Origin: Panorpa germanica
Lineage: Eukaryota; Arthropoda; Insecta; Mecoptera; Panorpidae
Assembly: GCA_963678705.1 (NCBI GenBank)
Contig: OY783221.1
Coordinates: 3,906,001-3,970,000 of the forward strand
DNA: 64,000 nucleotides
Direction of reading: 5' to 3'
Shown: positions 1-13,880 of the stretch, in pieces
How positions within the stretch are numbered: the stretch's first letter is position 1
Layout of the letters: every line of letters starts with the position of its first letter
Position numbers and translations under genes: made by a program
The notes under the pieces: generated by a model
Seen by the model: only the letters and a program-made list of their open reading frames with translations
Database searches by the model: none
What the model was told of the DNA's origin: nothing

Positions 1-1476
1 AATTGATATGAATTTAAAAGAGAATCACATATGTAGGTTTTTAAATTGTAAACGGTACATAAATACCACAAATATGTTGGTCTGTAATTATCAATAGTTA
101 TAAGGCATAGGCTATCAAAGTGATAGACAAGAAGGGCTACATTAAGCATGCAAGAACAACAATTTGTTTTGTATCTATTCTGTATCAACTGTATTCATTA
201 ACAGCAATAATTATCTCATACCTCATCTTCAATTTGTCCATTATATGCAGTCATTAATTTTCGTTAAGTGTTCACGAACCGGATAAAATTATTCGGTGAG
301 CCGTAGAATGGGGACCCCTGCTACATAGTATGTGTAATAAGTACCTTTAACAACTGCTGATACAATGTCAACCGGACCTTGCACGCATTTAACGATATGT
401 GATTTACCATGTGTGCGTGAGTCGGTGTTACTATGTGGGGGAAATAATCTAATATCCGTTAAAGGTGTATATGTATTTGTAATGTATACTACACGTATTT
501 AACGTACAATCAATGATAAAAAAACATGTAATTAAATTGTGGATGTATTACATTTAACGTGTTATAATTAATTTTCATTATAACCATCAGTAATAATGTG
601 AAACACTTCTAAAATTTTGAAGTTTTGTAATTTTTGACATTATTATAACATGTCCATATTTCCATGTATAAAATGTCCATATTTTAAACTAGATCTGTTG
701 TTGAGATTTTATCATACGATAAACGGACAGTTTATCCTGCATCTGAAACGAATTGAAAATTTGATGTGCTCGTATAGAAGACCCTTCAAAGTATTATTAT
801 ACACACATACAAAATTATTAAGATATACGAATATATTGTATAATTTTAACACCGTTGATGTTTATTTATAAAAATAAATAAAATTTAAATTATTGATTCG
901 TTTTATTTTACGTGTGTTCAATATATTACTGAAAAGTTACGGTACCATTAAACCCAACAAACTCATAAATATTTCTAGGTTTCACATATGCACGTTTATG
1001 TAGTAAAAAATGTCTGCGGTTTCCACCTGTATAAAAATAAAATACTCATACCCTTTACTTATTTTATACTCATACTCTTTTATGTATACATGACTCTTTG
1101 GCTAAGTGGTCTCTGCTTATATATTATTTACAGATACTCTCTGGGGATGTCATTATTGAACAGCCCCATAGCGACGTAACTCCGTAACTACCTTTCTTAA
1201 TATTTTGATAAATTAATTCAAGAAGTAAGGTTAAATAACACTGCTATTTATTTAATCGACACATAAAACGGAATATAGTTATTCGTTTTGATCGCCACAT
1301 TTATTACTCGTAGTTATTATTTTATTAAAACTGAATAAGAATTATCTACGTATCATTTACATTTACAGGAAAAGTTCTAAATGTATATAACAGTATTATC
1401 AAACAGTCCAATAATACAATAATACAATAGACCCCTACAACGCGAGTTCCGTAAATGCGACTTCATACAAAGCGTA
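1..1476. other. AT-rich spacer, no gene seen
   Basis: I see no supported gene here. The open frames near 650-871 and 988-1179 are rich in Leu, Ile, Tyr, Phe and Asn, have no recognisable motif, and look like chance frames in AT-rich DNA. A slightly GC-richer patch at about 290-440 shows no frame or repeat that I recognise. Confidence 0.6.
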
Positions 1477-1878
1477 TTAAGGAGGTACAGGACGTAAATG
1501 ATGAAAACGTTGTGAAATTTGGAGGGTCGATACAAATAGTTAAAATACATGCTGACTCAAAATTTTAGAGACAAGTTCATAGTTTTCTTTTTCTACATGA
1601 TTAAAAATAGTCATTTTCCATACAAATCATAATGTTTAGCTCAATTTCACCTATATAAATTTGATATTAATTATAGGTAATTTTTCATTTATTAAACTAT
1701 TATATGCATAAAAAAATCATTTTAACAAGCAAAAAGCAGTTTAATAGGGAATTGAAAAATTCATTTTCAAAGGTCCATTTCCTAATATTTGCTCGTCCCT
1801 CATGTACTTCGTATTTTGCATTTCGTATTACCGAGAGATAAACTTTTTGCATTGACGGTACGTCCTGTACCTCCTTAA
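1477..1878. mobile_element. 402-bp MITE-like element with 20-bp perfect terminal inverted repeats
   Basis: The left end reads TTAAGGAGGTACAGGACGTA (1477-1496) and the right end (1859-1878) is its exact reverse complement. The interior is AT-rich and non-coding. Both ends start with TTAA, which could be a piggyBac-type target site, but the next bases are GGAGG and not the CCC usual for piggyBac ends, so I do not assign a superfamily. A non-autonomous DNA transposon is the simplest reading. Confidence 0.7.
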
Positions 1879-4800
1879 TGATAAATACTCATAATTTTTT
1901 TGCATATTAATTCTACAAAATTATCCTATTAAATTTAATGCACATTTAAGAGAATATTTAAAAGCATTTAAGCATTTATTTTATATTTATTATGTAGACC
2001 AGGAATTGGAAAGTTGTGGCTTCTTTAACATTCTATTGAGCCCTTATCATATATTTAGTTTTCCGTAATTATTATCCCTATACAGTGCAGTCAGTCGTAG
2101 TCGAACATACGATTATTCGGTAACAAATATGTATATACATGCACCTACATGTCCTAAAACGCAACTTCATCCTACGCGTAACATAAACGCATTATAACGT
2201 CTAATGTACACTGTTAAATTTAGGATCTTAAGCATCAATTACACCTTTATATTTCACAGCCTAGATTGATCCAGATTTACTGACATAGTTTTTGCAAAAA
2301 GTCACGCTTTATTTAATATACGGTACATATTTACAGAATTAAAATCATCTGTATTTTAGACTCTGTTGATTACTAGACAAAAAATTAGACTCGTAAATAA
2401 TTAAGAAGTAATAAATATTTCGATTAAATTAAACCGTAATTTTAATACAATAGATATATTTTTCTTGTTTAAAATAATGTAAAAACATTTTGTATTATTT
2501 TTATATCGCAAAAAGTAAATGAAATGAAGTCGGGATTGGTAGTAGATACATATTTATACACGTATAAAAAAAGGCATATGAAAGTATAGCTGCTGAGTAT
2601 ACATACTGTCAGATTAATTCCGGAAGTATTTTATGTACTTATTTTATAAAATGCCTTTCTCTCGTGTTGAAGTCGTATCAGTATCAGATGGTAGGGAGAT
2701 AAATTGTTTAAAACGTAGGCATATAGGAACAATTCAAGACAACAATTGTATAGACATGCTTTTGTATTGTTTTCTTTATATATGTGCATATCATTATACT
2801 ATGTCGTACATATCTACGTCACGTTCTAGCTATTAAATACCATGCCTAATTTATATATAAGGGAATACCCTTCTCCTGGTATAAGTAATGTATATACGTA
2901 ATACATTTCCAGAATTTATAATTATTCATTGTAATTTATCAATAATTAATAATATACAAGTTAATTACACATATTTGAAATAGTCGTTCTTTTAATAATT
3001 AAAAATTTGCTTCCAATCTTCTTACTTTGTGTCCACATACATGTACTTATATTTATAATTTACATTTGTATTATATATCTTTGAATTTTTTTTTATATTT
3101 AAATGTTTTTCATTTATTGAGTATCATTCGCAAATGTATATATAGTCCTAGCTGAGAAACTATTGCATGCAAATAAGAATATATCATCATAATTAAAGGT
3201 ATTAATAATTGATTGGTTAAATTTAATTAATTTTATTGCTTTATAATACATACCGCTAGAATATACATTTACAGAGTAATATATAAGGTTTAACTAAGAG
3301 AAAGTTGTTGCTTGCCTTGTTTCAAATAGAATTCTGCAGTTTTTAATCCTAAATATATGCAACAACTGTACGTCAAAAATTTTAACTATATTATTATTTT
3401 ACACAGGTATGTGTAGTAGTATTATAACTATTTACTTTTAAGAATTAACTTCTTTTATTTGTTCATCATTATACAAATATTTTAATTTGTAGTTGTTTAC
3501 CAATCAAAATATTATTATAAATATGCCCCGGAGTAAAATAAGAAATGAAGTAAATTTAAATTATTGAGTATTTAATATCTATGTAATGTATCTCTTGCAA
3601 TAACAAAATACATAGTTGAATCGTTTCTTTATTTGCCCAGGAATGTCTCTAAATCACCTGCTGTAATTATAAGAAGTTAGAAAATAAATTTCTGATTCTG
3701 TAACCTTGATTCTGTATAAAAAACATTTAATAATTTTTATTTAATGGTTCGGATATCTGCCCAGTTTTGGAATAAATACATGCAGACTCTGTGATTCGAA
3801 CCAGTAACTAAGTTGAAATAGTGTATCAGAATCAAACAAAATTATAATGCAGAAAAACTCAATGGTCTTTAATGAATTCGATAATCGATACTTATCGACC
3901 TATGTATAAATTATTATCTTAAACGAACCTATACCATAAATCAAAGAGATGTTAATTAGCTTTACGCTATGTAATTATAACAATTAGTTATTTTTTTAGT
4001 AATGAATATTTAAAATGAATATTTCAAAGTTTTTCTGTAAGATAAACAGGAAGTATGATACAGCTTGATCCAAAATAACCTTGAATTAATTTTTTGTCAT
4101 TAAAGAGATTTCAATTAAAATCAATTATAACGGTGCAGTACAGTAGGAATAGATCAACACAAAAGATTCTTCAGCTTATTTTATTTTATAAAATTTTTAA
4201 ACAAATGAATTGGTTTTCGTTGTCCCACAAGTAATAAGCCTACTCATTTATTGGTTATAGTTTACGCAAAATTGCGAAAGTTGAACTAGAGCCCATTAAT
4301 TAAGAAAATACAGTGATATATATTAACTGTCTATCTGAAATACAACTTTAAAATTGAATTTAATATATAAGAGCCAAACATAAAATACATTGACTGTATG
4401 TTTTAAAAGGGAAATTGTAGGAAGGAAATTATATTCGCATCCTCGTACGAAACCTGTTTTTTTTAATTCACCTTTCACATTATGTTAAATTATATTATCA
4501 ACTAGCTACAAATACTAGATTATAAAGTAAACTGTACGATTAAATTTCAAGTGAGGTTCATGTAAATAGAGACGTTTTTTCAATTCTTAGTTAAACTTCG
4601 GTTATGGTATAACCTAATTTATTAAAATCCCTGTTTTGAGCATTACTAAGTATGTAAAAAAAAATGTAGTATCGCTTACAGGTGAATGGTTCAGAATTTC
4701 GTTACTGAAAGAATCGGGTCATGTTCGTTTTTGAAATAACGCGAGACTGACGATGACGATGTCTTCTTATAGTCTGTGGTTCATAATAACAGCAATTAAA

Positions 4801-7800
4801 TATATGTGCTGCAAAACTTGTTAATAATCTAAATGTTTTAACTCGGAGTACACATAAATATAAATTTAAGATTGCATAACTTTAATTATGTAAAACAATT
4901 AAGCAATATTTAAATTGTTATGATTTGTGCCAAAATTTAAAAGTATTTATTTTAAAAAAGTATTTGTTAAATAGCGTTAATATTTTCATTTATTATATAC
5001 TAAAATTGAATTTTACTGCCATATGTTATCATCCTAATATGTTTACATTTTGTCAATAACATTGGCTTGTCTGGTTGTCGGGTGATATTCCTGTATTTTC
5101 GTCACTGCTCCAAGCAGGTTATCTAAGGTTAATATGTAATCAACTTATAAACCATATTATCTAATATTTATATGTTTATTAAAAAGAAAAAAAATCTGAG
5201 TAAAAAATAAAAATATTTCTAAAAAAAAAGTTTATGATTATTTTGTGCTATGCATTTTTCTGTTTGATAATAATCAATAAAACAAAATAATTTAGTGGTA
5301 TCACCAGGATGCCGGCTATTTCAATTAGGCCTAGTGATTTTAACGTTCCACGAAAAAATATAGAAATATCAGTATAATCGGCTGCATCCGCTGGTGTTTA
5401 TAGATCTTTAAATGCCGATAATCTTTATATTATTTATATTCATTTCATTCCATTAAAATTTTCAACAAAAAAAATCATCTGAAAGTACAAAACTACAAGT
5501 CATCACCCTACTTTAACTTTGGATATTTTTGGAAACATGCCATTTTGAATACATTTCTTTTTCGTTATATTTATATAAATATAACAGTTCTATTTAGTAT
5601 AAATTACGAAATGCAATGTCTTACAAACGACATTGTCTAAAAATTATTGTTTTAAAATGAGTACTCCATGCTAAATTTTCAAAATAGATAAAACCCCGGT
5701 TTTGGTTAAGGTTTTATTGACTAGCTGCTAAGCCTACGTTTTTAAGCCATTTTATATAATTTGGCTAAATTTATAGTACCAAAAACAATTACAACATAAA
5801 ATGAAAAAAATGGGCTTTTATAAATTAAATCAATATGTATTATAAGAACACTTCAATTTCTTGTTAAGTTTCAGCGATGCACGTTAAAATAGACCCTGCA
5901 TATGAATGAGTAATACACAACAACAAAAAATTGAAATAACAATTGAGAAAGAGCATTCATAAGGAATGTCTGATCTAATAGAATTGTATTCTGCTTTAGT
6001 TTCACAAAATGACAGTTAAATTTGTCGCCATTATTTAAATACTAACAATACATTTGTATGACAATACTCTGATAACTATTAAATTGCGAAATTGAAAAAA
6101 GAATGAGAAAAAAAAAGAAAGAAACATTTTTTTTTGGAAGGTATACAAATAGTTAAGTTTAATTAAAATCTTTATAATAATAGCTAAATAGAACACAAAA
6201 CCGAGAAGTACAGGCTGCTGAAAAGACAATTCAACCTTGTAGTTTATTTATAATTTTAATTAATTATTTCTATGTAGTACTATATGTTATAGAAGGTTTC
6301 AATGACGGATTTAAATTAGAAAGAAGTTTCGATACATGAGAGGAAAAGACAAATACAATTTGAATAAAAAAAATACAGAACGTGGTCTAATAATGAAATA
6401 AAAAATGAGTTACTTATTTTAATTTAATGGCAACCTATATCCGAAACATCTTCTCATTGATAAAATTCAATTAAAGAAAAAAATTGAACACGCCAAATTA
6501 CTTGTATAGCCATTAAAATCGTAAAATAACCTTTTTGGATTAACAGAATCATAAAATAACCTTTTTAAATTATTATATTTTAGAATAGTCACCTTCCTGT
6601 ATTTATCATACAAATAAATCATTTTAGCTAAAATTTAAATAGTATGTATGTAAAATTCCATATCCAATGTTTCGAACTAGTAATATCATAAAAAATCTAA
6701 TTAAATTATCAGGACAACAGCATAAAAATTGTGATTTGTATCTAATAAAGAAATAAAAATAAATATCTCAAACCTATATAATTAACAAAAAAGAAATTTG
6801 TATTTTGTTGATTGGTTCATAATTTTACCGCTATGATAATACATAGATTTAAGCGTTGATTCATGAATGAAATCGCACACACATACTTAGGAAGTTGTTA
6901 CACATACATATTAAATAAAACACAATTTGTATCAAAGTCTTTTTAGATTATAAACCGTTAACTAATTATGGTATTCCACTTTGTTAATTAACAGAAATGA
7001 TGTCTTCTATTTACTTTTTATACTATAACTCATAAAAATGTTTCAAGTATGTATATACACGTGTATGAAAGAGAGAGATATAGAGAAGGAGAAATTTTAC
7101 AAGAGGGAGATATATAAATATAAAGAAATGCAAGAATAGCAAATAATACAGGAGAGTAATTAATAGCATTTATTCAAGTTATTTTAAGAAAATCATCTAC
7201 TTTAATAAAGGATTAGTTTGATTATTAGTCATCAAAGCTAGTTACAAAATAATTAATTCTGAAGGGGTCTAGACAAGTTTGCTTTTCTCTGAAGACGCCT
7301 GTGTATGTCTGTTTGCTGCTACCGACGCCCTATCGATGTATAATCCCCTATTATTAATCAAGCTGTGACAATTAGAAATGATTAAAATCCCCACTGTTTT
7401 TAAATTTATTTATTTACAATACGGAAAATTTTTATCTTCAATATACAAAATGAACAAACGCAAATTTTGGTTTGGTTATCATCAAAATTAAATTGGTTAT
7501 GCTCATATTTTCGTAAAATCTTAATAAGCAGCGGTGTAAGGCACATATTCATTTCATTCTAGGTTCCAAGGTTCATGTCTACCTCTCAGATGGAATATTA
7601 TCTTAATTTTAATATTCATTTTCTACCAAGACATATAAAAATGATTTGGAAAATACAATTTCTCAAATAATAGTTTAAATGATATAGAATCTAATAGACA
7701 ACGTATAAATCCTTATAATTATCAAAAGTAACAGAGAAAACAATCTCTTTATAAAAATGGCATTGTGTTTCATAAAAATTATCGACCTTGTGCTAAAAAA

Positions 7801-10458
7801 ATTTAACGCAAAAAACTGGTCTACATTTTATAAATTCGCTAAAATTGAAATGTATACTTTGTGTATGTGGCACATATCTATTAACAGTTCTGCTTCAGAA
7901 ATAGATGGTGTTTTCATGTTAGGACAATATGTGTTCTAAACAAAATCATGATATTTAGAGGACAGTAGATTTTCGGCACCAAAATTTCAAATATATTATG
8001 ATTAAAGTCAATTCAAAAATTGTACTAGATATATATTCCTATTTCTATTATATTTTATAACAAATATTTTCCATGTTTGATAGACAGTACAGTATATATT
8101 CTATTTACATATTTTGATTATCTATGCATATTTACTTGGACTATTACGTCATAGTTTTAAATACTAAATAAATAACAACACTGATACCTATACAAAATAA
8201 GAAAGTACATTTCTGCGCGTGCTGTGCTTGATATTTCGTAAGAAATATAGAACGTATACAAGTTTAGAAGGAAGAAAATAAAAAATACAGGTACAAAAAG
8301 CAATAACAGCATTGAAACGTTCTACAAAAGAATAATACATAATGGTTACAAAAATATATGTGTATTATTCATTTAAATATTCAGTTAAGTCGAGTTATCG
8401 TAAATAGTTTTTTAATAATGTTATCGGATTATTTGTGTCTTAGTTCTTGAACAAACCAGCTGTAAATTGCATTGTCGATTTAAGGGTTGTTGTTAAAATT
8501 GTTAAAATAATGTAAAACCCTTTCAAAATTGTTAGGGTCATTTTTACAATTCTCAGGTAACATTCTAACAAAACAAAACAACAAATAATGGGTTTTTAAT
8601 TTTAGTTTTGTCAATTACCGCTTATCTATGTGTTAAAAGCTAAACCGTTAAATATTTCTCAACAACATACAAAATGAACTTGCTTATTTCCAAATAAACG
8701 GGTTATCCATTTATGACAATTGTACCTGCTCCCCTAAGGAAAATCATTTTTCAATTATATTTACAGATAATTTTAAATATTTATTGCTATGCTAATATAA
8801 AATAACATGTTGAATTTCAAACTGCAAATAATGCTTTGTGTATTTTATTGCACATCTAAGTTACAAATTTCACAAGATATCTTTTAGTACGAATGTCTAT
8901 GCCGACAAATATACAGATAATGCTGTCTGTAGACAGTGCAATTAAAACTATTTTTAACTAAAAGAAACTACAAATTCTTTAAAAAAATATATAATAACAA
9001 TTCTTTAAATATTACATACTATACAAATAACATAAACCGATTTCAAATAAACTTGAACCTTTTACAACATACAAAATTTAACAAAAATGTTCTCCAGGAT
9101 GTTCGATATCCAGGTGTTCAATACATTGTTTTGTAAAGATTTTAAATAAAAAAAACAAAAATTCAAAAAATATCTTGAGACATAAATGATTATTGCAAAA
9201 CCGGTTTACATTGAAAAAATAAAACTATCTCACTATTTCTAGTATAGACAGCTACTGTAAACAAAAATAATACAGTCTGCAGTAATTGATTTAATTAAAA
9301 TTATATATATTTTGAAACAAGAATAATATTACTATAAAAAACAACAGCAAGGTATACAATGTATAAAACAGGATTAAAAAATGTTAAGGTAAACCAAAGG
9401 GCTTTGACATATTAGCCTTTGGTCATTAATTTACCACCTTTACAAATAACTATGTATACATGCATATATACATATATGTAAACATACTACTGTATAATAA
9501 TAATTCCGCCTATACTAAAACACTATGCTAAGTCGGTGTATACGTGTCTCAAATCATGTTCAGATATTCATTGATGCTCAAGATATATATATCTTAAACA
9601 CAGATTATATTATTAATAAATAGTGGTTCATGGAAGTATTTGACTTTCACTGAAACTCAGAAGTGTGTTCCTGACATTATCACACCACATGTGGTTGCAT
9701 GGTGCCCATGGATGGCATACGCAAAGAAAAAAACAAGAAATACGGGAGAAAAGCAAGCCTGAAAGATATAGAAGTATGTTTTGGTTTTGGTTTGGGTACG
9801 CTTGTTCCACAACGTCGTAAGTAATTAATGAAAAAAAAGAGATACATTAAAATGAATAAACAAATAGTAAACAAACTATTAAAAATATTCCCCTAATTTT
9901 CAAACGTTGTTAGAGAAGAACTATAAAATCCTTATTTAAAATTTCTGTTTGCAAATTCCCTATTACCTTGATGAGATATCAGAAAAATTTGAATTAGGGG
10001 CCACTCAATTTTAATCTTTTTACTATTGCACAAATTTGACAGAGATTTAATTTTACCCCGTCTATTTTGCATGACCCTATTGCAAAATCTGGAATTCCAT
10101 TTTATATAGTCGGAATTCAGACAACATTCTATCTGGTATAAGTTTGTTAACAATCGTTTGTAGATAAGAGCAATTGCCAGTTTGTCTATAGGATAAAATA
10201 TTACCTGAAATAAAAATTAATCCTTTTTGTACAGAAGCATTTTGTAGTTTCTGCAGCAGAATTACTAAGAAAACCGACCTAATATATGTCTCTTCAAAAA
10301 TTACGGTTATAAATTTACCTAAAATACATTTCTTAAATACAATAATTTTAAAAATAGAAAGTTATATCTAATAAATTAATACCGCCATTCCCAAAATTAA
10401 ATGTTTAGCTTTATTTCACTAAACTGAATTATTTGTATTTGAATATAAATTAACAATT
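1879..10458. other. Long AT-rich stretch, no gene supported
   Basis: No exon could be supported on either strand. It could be part of the ELL first intron or true spacer. Small GC-richer patches occur at about 7262-7350 and 9640-9815. The first has a short minus-strand open stretch ending in a stop, and the second has two overlapping minus-strand frames. None shows a family motif. A tRNA-like B box lies at 3791-3802 on the minus strand. Confidence 0.5.
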
Positions 10459-10651
10459 TTACAATGAATGTACTGGAATACCCCCTGGAATTTTCCCAAC
10501 CACCCCGGTACCTAACATCTTCTTAAACATCTGCGTGTATTTTGTCGGTTTCTTAGGACGTATGGCATTACAAGATAGCTTATTTATATACTGCTCGTCC
10601 ACATACAAAGTACATGCAATAGTTTTAGCTACTGCATGATATACTTTACTC
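10459..10651 (-). CDS. Unrecognised coding-like exon (possible C-terminal exon)
   Basis: On the minus strand a frame is open from about 10668 down to a TAA at 10459-10461. A possible acceptor (TTGCTAG before GAGTAAAG) would start the exon at 10651, giving one base plus 64 codons including the stop. The translation ends with a Lys/Pro-rich and then Gly-rich tail (RPKKPTKYTQMFKKMLG, then GVVGKIPGGIPVHSL), less AT-driven than chance frames nearby. I do not recognise the family. Open frames of this length do arise by chance here, so the case rests on composition and the splice-like acceptor. It may be a decayed mobile element or an exon of a small gene on the ELL strand; its phase does not follow directly from ELL exon 1. 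Confidence 0.3.
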
Positions 10652-10839
10652 CTAGCAATACAAATCCCTCACTAAACGGCTCCTAGCTTAAGGAGATACA
10701 TAGAAGTAAACTGTAGAAGTAAATAAATAAATAGAATACACTACACTACATACTCGTAGAATGCTCTAGATACAAAATAAAAAATGTATGAGGTTTTTTA
10801 TGGTGTATAGACGGTTGTATAAATGGTTGAGACACTCTT

Positions 10840-11088
10840 TTAATTATTTATCATATTTTCTATAGAAGATGTTTGTTTAGATATGTACTTTTTAAATTGA
10901 GAATGTTCATAATATATGTTATTCTTAGTAGACATGAAGTCTACTTTGTTGTCAATAAAGACGTGTGGTTTTGATACAGCTGAATTTAAACCTCCTTTGA
11001 CGAGAACATCATCAGTAGCTGTCGAACTGCAATCGTCAAAAATATGAAGTGCAAGTATATGGGTGCGTTGAGTTAGAACCGCAGTAAA
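10840..11088 (-). CDS. Unrecognised 82-codon open stretch
   Basis: This minus-strand frame has no stop between the TAA at 11089-11091 and the TAA at 10840-10842. Its product begins FTAVLTQRTHILALHIFDDC and has a Ser/Thr/Asp-rich middle and a Lys-rich tail; the only internal methionines are late, so it would have to be an exon. It lies about 190 bp upstream, in the minus sense, of the other unassigned stretch at 10459-10651, and the two could be parts of one gene or relic. No domain was recognised, and length alone is within chance expectation. Confidence 0.2.
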   Translation of the reverse strand, partial: FTAVLTQRTHILALHIFDDCSSTATDDVLVKGGLNSAVSKPHVFIDNKVDFMSTKNNIYYEHSQFKKYISKQTSSIENMINN

Positions 11089-11091
11089 TTA

Positions 11092-13380
11092 TAAAGGGAG
11101 CATTATATTTACGAGTTCAAATTTTAAGTCCTAATGAAAATTAATTACTCTGTTAGCAGAAGATATCTTTTCGATTATTTTAGCAATTTTACAGTGAAAT
11201 ATTATTTAATGTAACAATTTTTATGAATTGTGTGTCCCTAACATTGTCTCCATTATTTTAAAATCTACCTGTGTTTACTTTAAACTATTAAAATATTAAA
11301 CCGTTGCTTGTCAAAGACTATTAAGATTATTTTATTGCAAACAACTATTTAAAACGATGCAAAGAATTTCAAGAAAAACACAATTGTATTATTCAAAAAT
11401 AGTTTTGCTAAGCCGGAGATTATAAATCCTAATTTCTTTTAAAGAAGTCGTTATTCTATATACGAGTATGATATTAAAATTGTCTTCGAAGTAATTTAAA
11501 AAACACGAATATATATGAAACCGAAAAGTTAATGTGATAGACACATTGTATTAAATTTAAATTATATGGTTAGTACTATTTGAAAATAACTTTCACCAAA
11601 TTAGCAATAATATATCTCTGAAAAATATTACTGACTTTTATTCAATAAAATATTTTAACTAGCACTTTGTAAAATTACTTATACTGCAGGGTATACCATC
11701 ACTATCTATTTATCCACTTACTAAACTAACATTGTTTTACATGTGCATTCATTGTTTTACATTAAAATAATAGTAACCAAATGTTTTAAATAGTGCAATA
11801 CTTTTTATTAGTAAATCATTGTTACTGTATTTGATCCTAAAGAAATATTTCAACATCTTCAGTATATTAAATATAATAATGTATATTAAATAAAGAGTAT
11901 ATTATTGATGCACGCAGCACTAAAAATTAAAACTAAAAGGTAAGGTGGGAATGGTGTTTAACAATTCATATTTGACAGAAGAAAAGTAATTAAAACAAGT
12001 GCAAACCAAAATATTTAATTGACTGAATAGTTTATAAAAGGATATAAAAAAAAGTCATGAAAGTTCTCAGTGTTTTTACTGTGTCTATACAATAAAAAAA
12101 ATAAACAATACGACAAGGCAGTAACTGAATGTGATAATTAATTCACACATATCATAAAAGTTTGGGAGCCAGTCTATAGTACATTCAGCCCATCCTTTTT
12201 TAGAGATATATATTTATTTATATATATAACAAGTTTGTTATACGTAAGAAGTTTAACAGATCTCTGATATTACCAACAATAAAATTAATCCCCTACTGTC
12301 TTTTACTGGCTTCCCCCAACAAAATAACGATAGGGGAAGAATGAATATATAAAAGGAAAAAGCGTGGACCCTTACGCTTTCTAGAGATTTTAAAGTAGAA
12401 TATAATTGTTATGAAATATAAAGATAAAGATTGGTGTATAGCAGAATTATATAATATTGTATTTATTAAATAAATAAATATATGACAAAATTTTATTTTT
12501 AGCGCTTTTTTTATTTACAATCTAGTTTTCGGTAATGCCAGGTGAAACCCTTAAATAGTAATAAATTTCTTTTCTAAACTACCTGATCGTAAACATTGTG
12601 AATTTTTTTAAATAAAGGGTTTTTACAGAACCCGCCAATATATTAAAGAATTTTTATTAAACAGATATTTTTCAGACTGACGCCAAATTAGCAGAAACAA
12701 AATTCGATTTTGTAGATTCAAGAATGTGTTTATATTAAACTACATTTGGGACACATGAAAGATTTGTGACATAAAAAAATAGTAACATTGAATACATATT
12801 GTTTTGAATTAAACTAATAAAATTCCAAAAAATGTCTAATGTAAAATTCGATAATTGATGTATACATTATAGCAGTTATATTAGGCGAACAAAAGATTCT
12901 ACATCACATAACGAGGAATCAGTAATAAATTGTATAATTAAATTGTCATTAATCAAACATAATTAAGCATTTAATATATACACATGTAATATAACCAATA
13001 TGAACGTATATATAACATGAAACATCTTAGCATTGTTAGTGATGAATATCTAGCTTCTTATCAAAATTTAAGCTTAGCTTGTAGCAAAATGGTTCTAGCA
13101 CCAAGGGGATCGTGACATGAATATGAATTATCGTTTTGTATACAAAAGACTCAATATTCAAGATATTACTTGACTTTCTATCAGTTGTACTAAAGGGCAT
13201 GAATATACTTCGAATTGAGGTAATACTGTATTTTGCAATACATATGTTTTTTTTATCAGAATTTTGATGCTATTTAATCTATTTGCTATTACAAAGTGTT
13301 GAAGTCAGCTAAAAATTGTGAATATGTATTGTGATTTTCGATAATACAAGTACAAAATTTTGCTAGAAAAGAAGTAGAAT
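11092..13380. other. AT-rich stretch, nothing supported
   Basis: Neither strand shows an exon-like frame with plausible splice sites or a recognisable protein motif. The DNA is uniformly AT-rich with short homopolymer runs. Confidence 0.5.
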
Positions 13381-13880
13381 TGTTAATGACTTGTGGAAGA
13401 AACAGAACATTCAGCGGTGGTGCATGACAAGACCAGTGTTGGCCAAATTAGAAAAATTTGCAAGTACAGCACTGTTCAATTGATTTCTAAAGGCCGTCGA
13501 CTAAAAGGCACCAACTGAGAATCTTGCTCAACCTTGAAAACAGGGACGCAGCTGGGGAAAGAGTTATGTTTTCGGTGTTGCTCAATTAGAAATACGATCG
13601 TCTTTCAGGATTGTTTCTAGTACAGCTTACCAGCAAGTCCTTCTGTTGCTTAGGTTCAAAGTTCATTAATGAGTCTGCACATGGTTTGATAGTTAATAGT
13701 TAAGATAGTTAAATCTTGATCTTACTGATCCTCTATTCCATCGATTCGAAAACGTCGTTGTTTTTTCGATTCCATTTACAATATCAGGTTGAACCCACAA
13801 GAAGCAGAAAATTAAGTCACAAGAAAATAAAAATATCCCTTTGAGTAAAATACCATAAACGTTCTTTCTATGCAAACTTA
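13381..13880 (-). pseudogene. GC-elevated block with short interrupted coding-like stretches
   Basis: This 500-bp block is clearly richer in G and C than its surroundings. On the minus strand there are several short open pieces in different frames: one starting MESKKQRRFRIDGIED before a GTAAGA donor-like site (about 13726-13773), one reading NFEPKQQKDLLVSC (about 13610-13650), and one reading VPVFKVEQDSQLVPF after a TTTCCCCAG acceptor-like site (about 13500-13555). I could not join them in a consistent phase. It is either a decayed gene or transposon, or a small multi-exon gene that I failed to assemble. The function is unknown. Confidence 0.25.
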
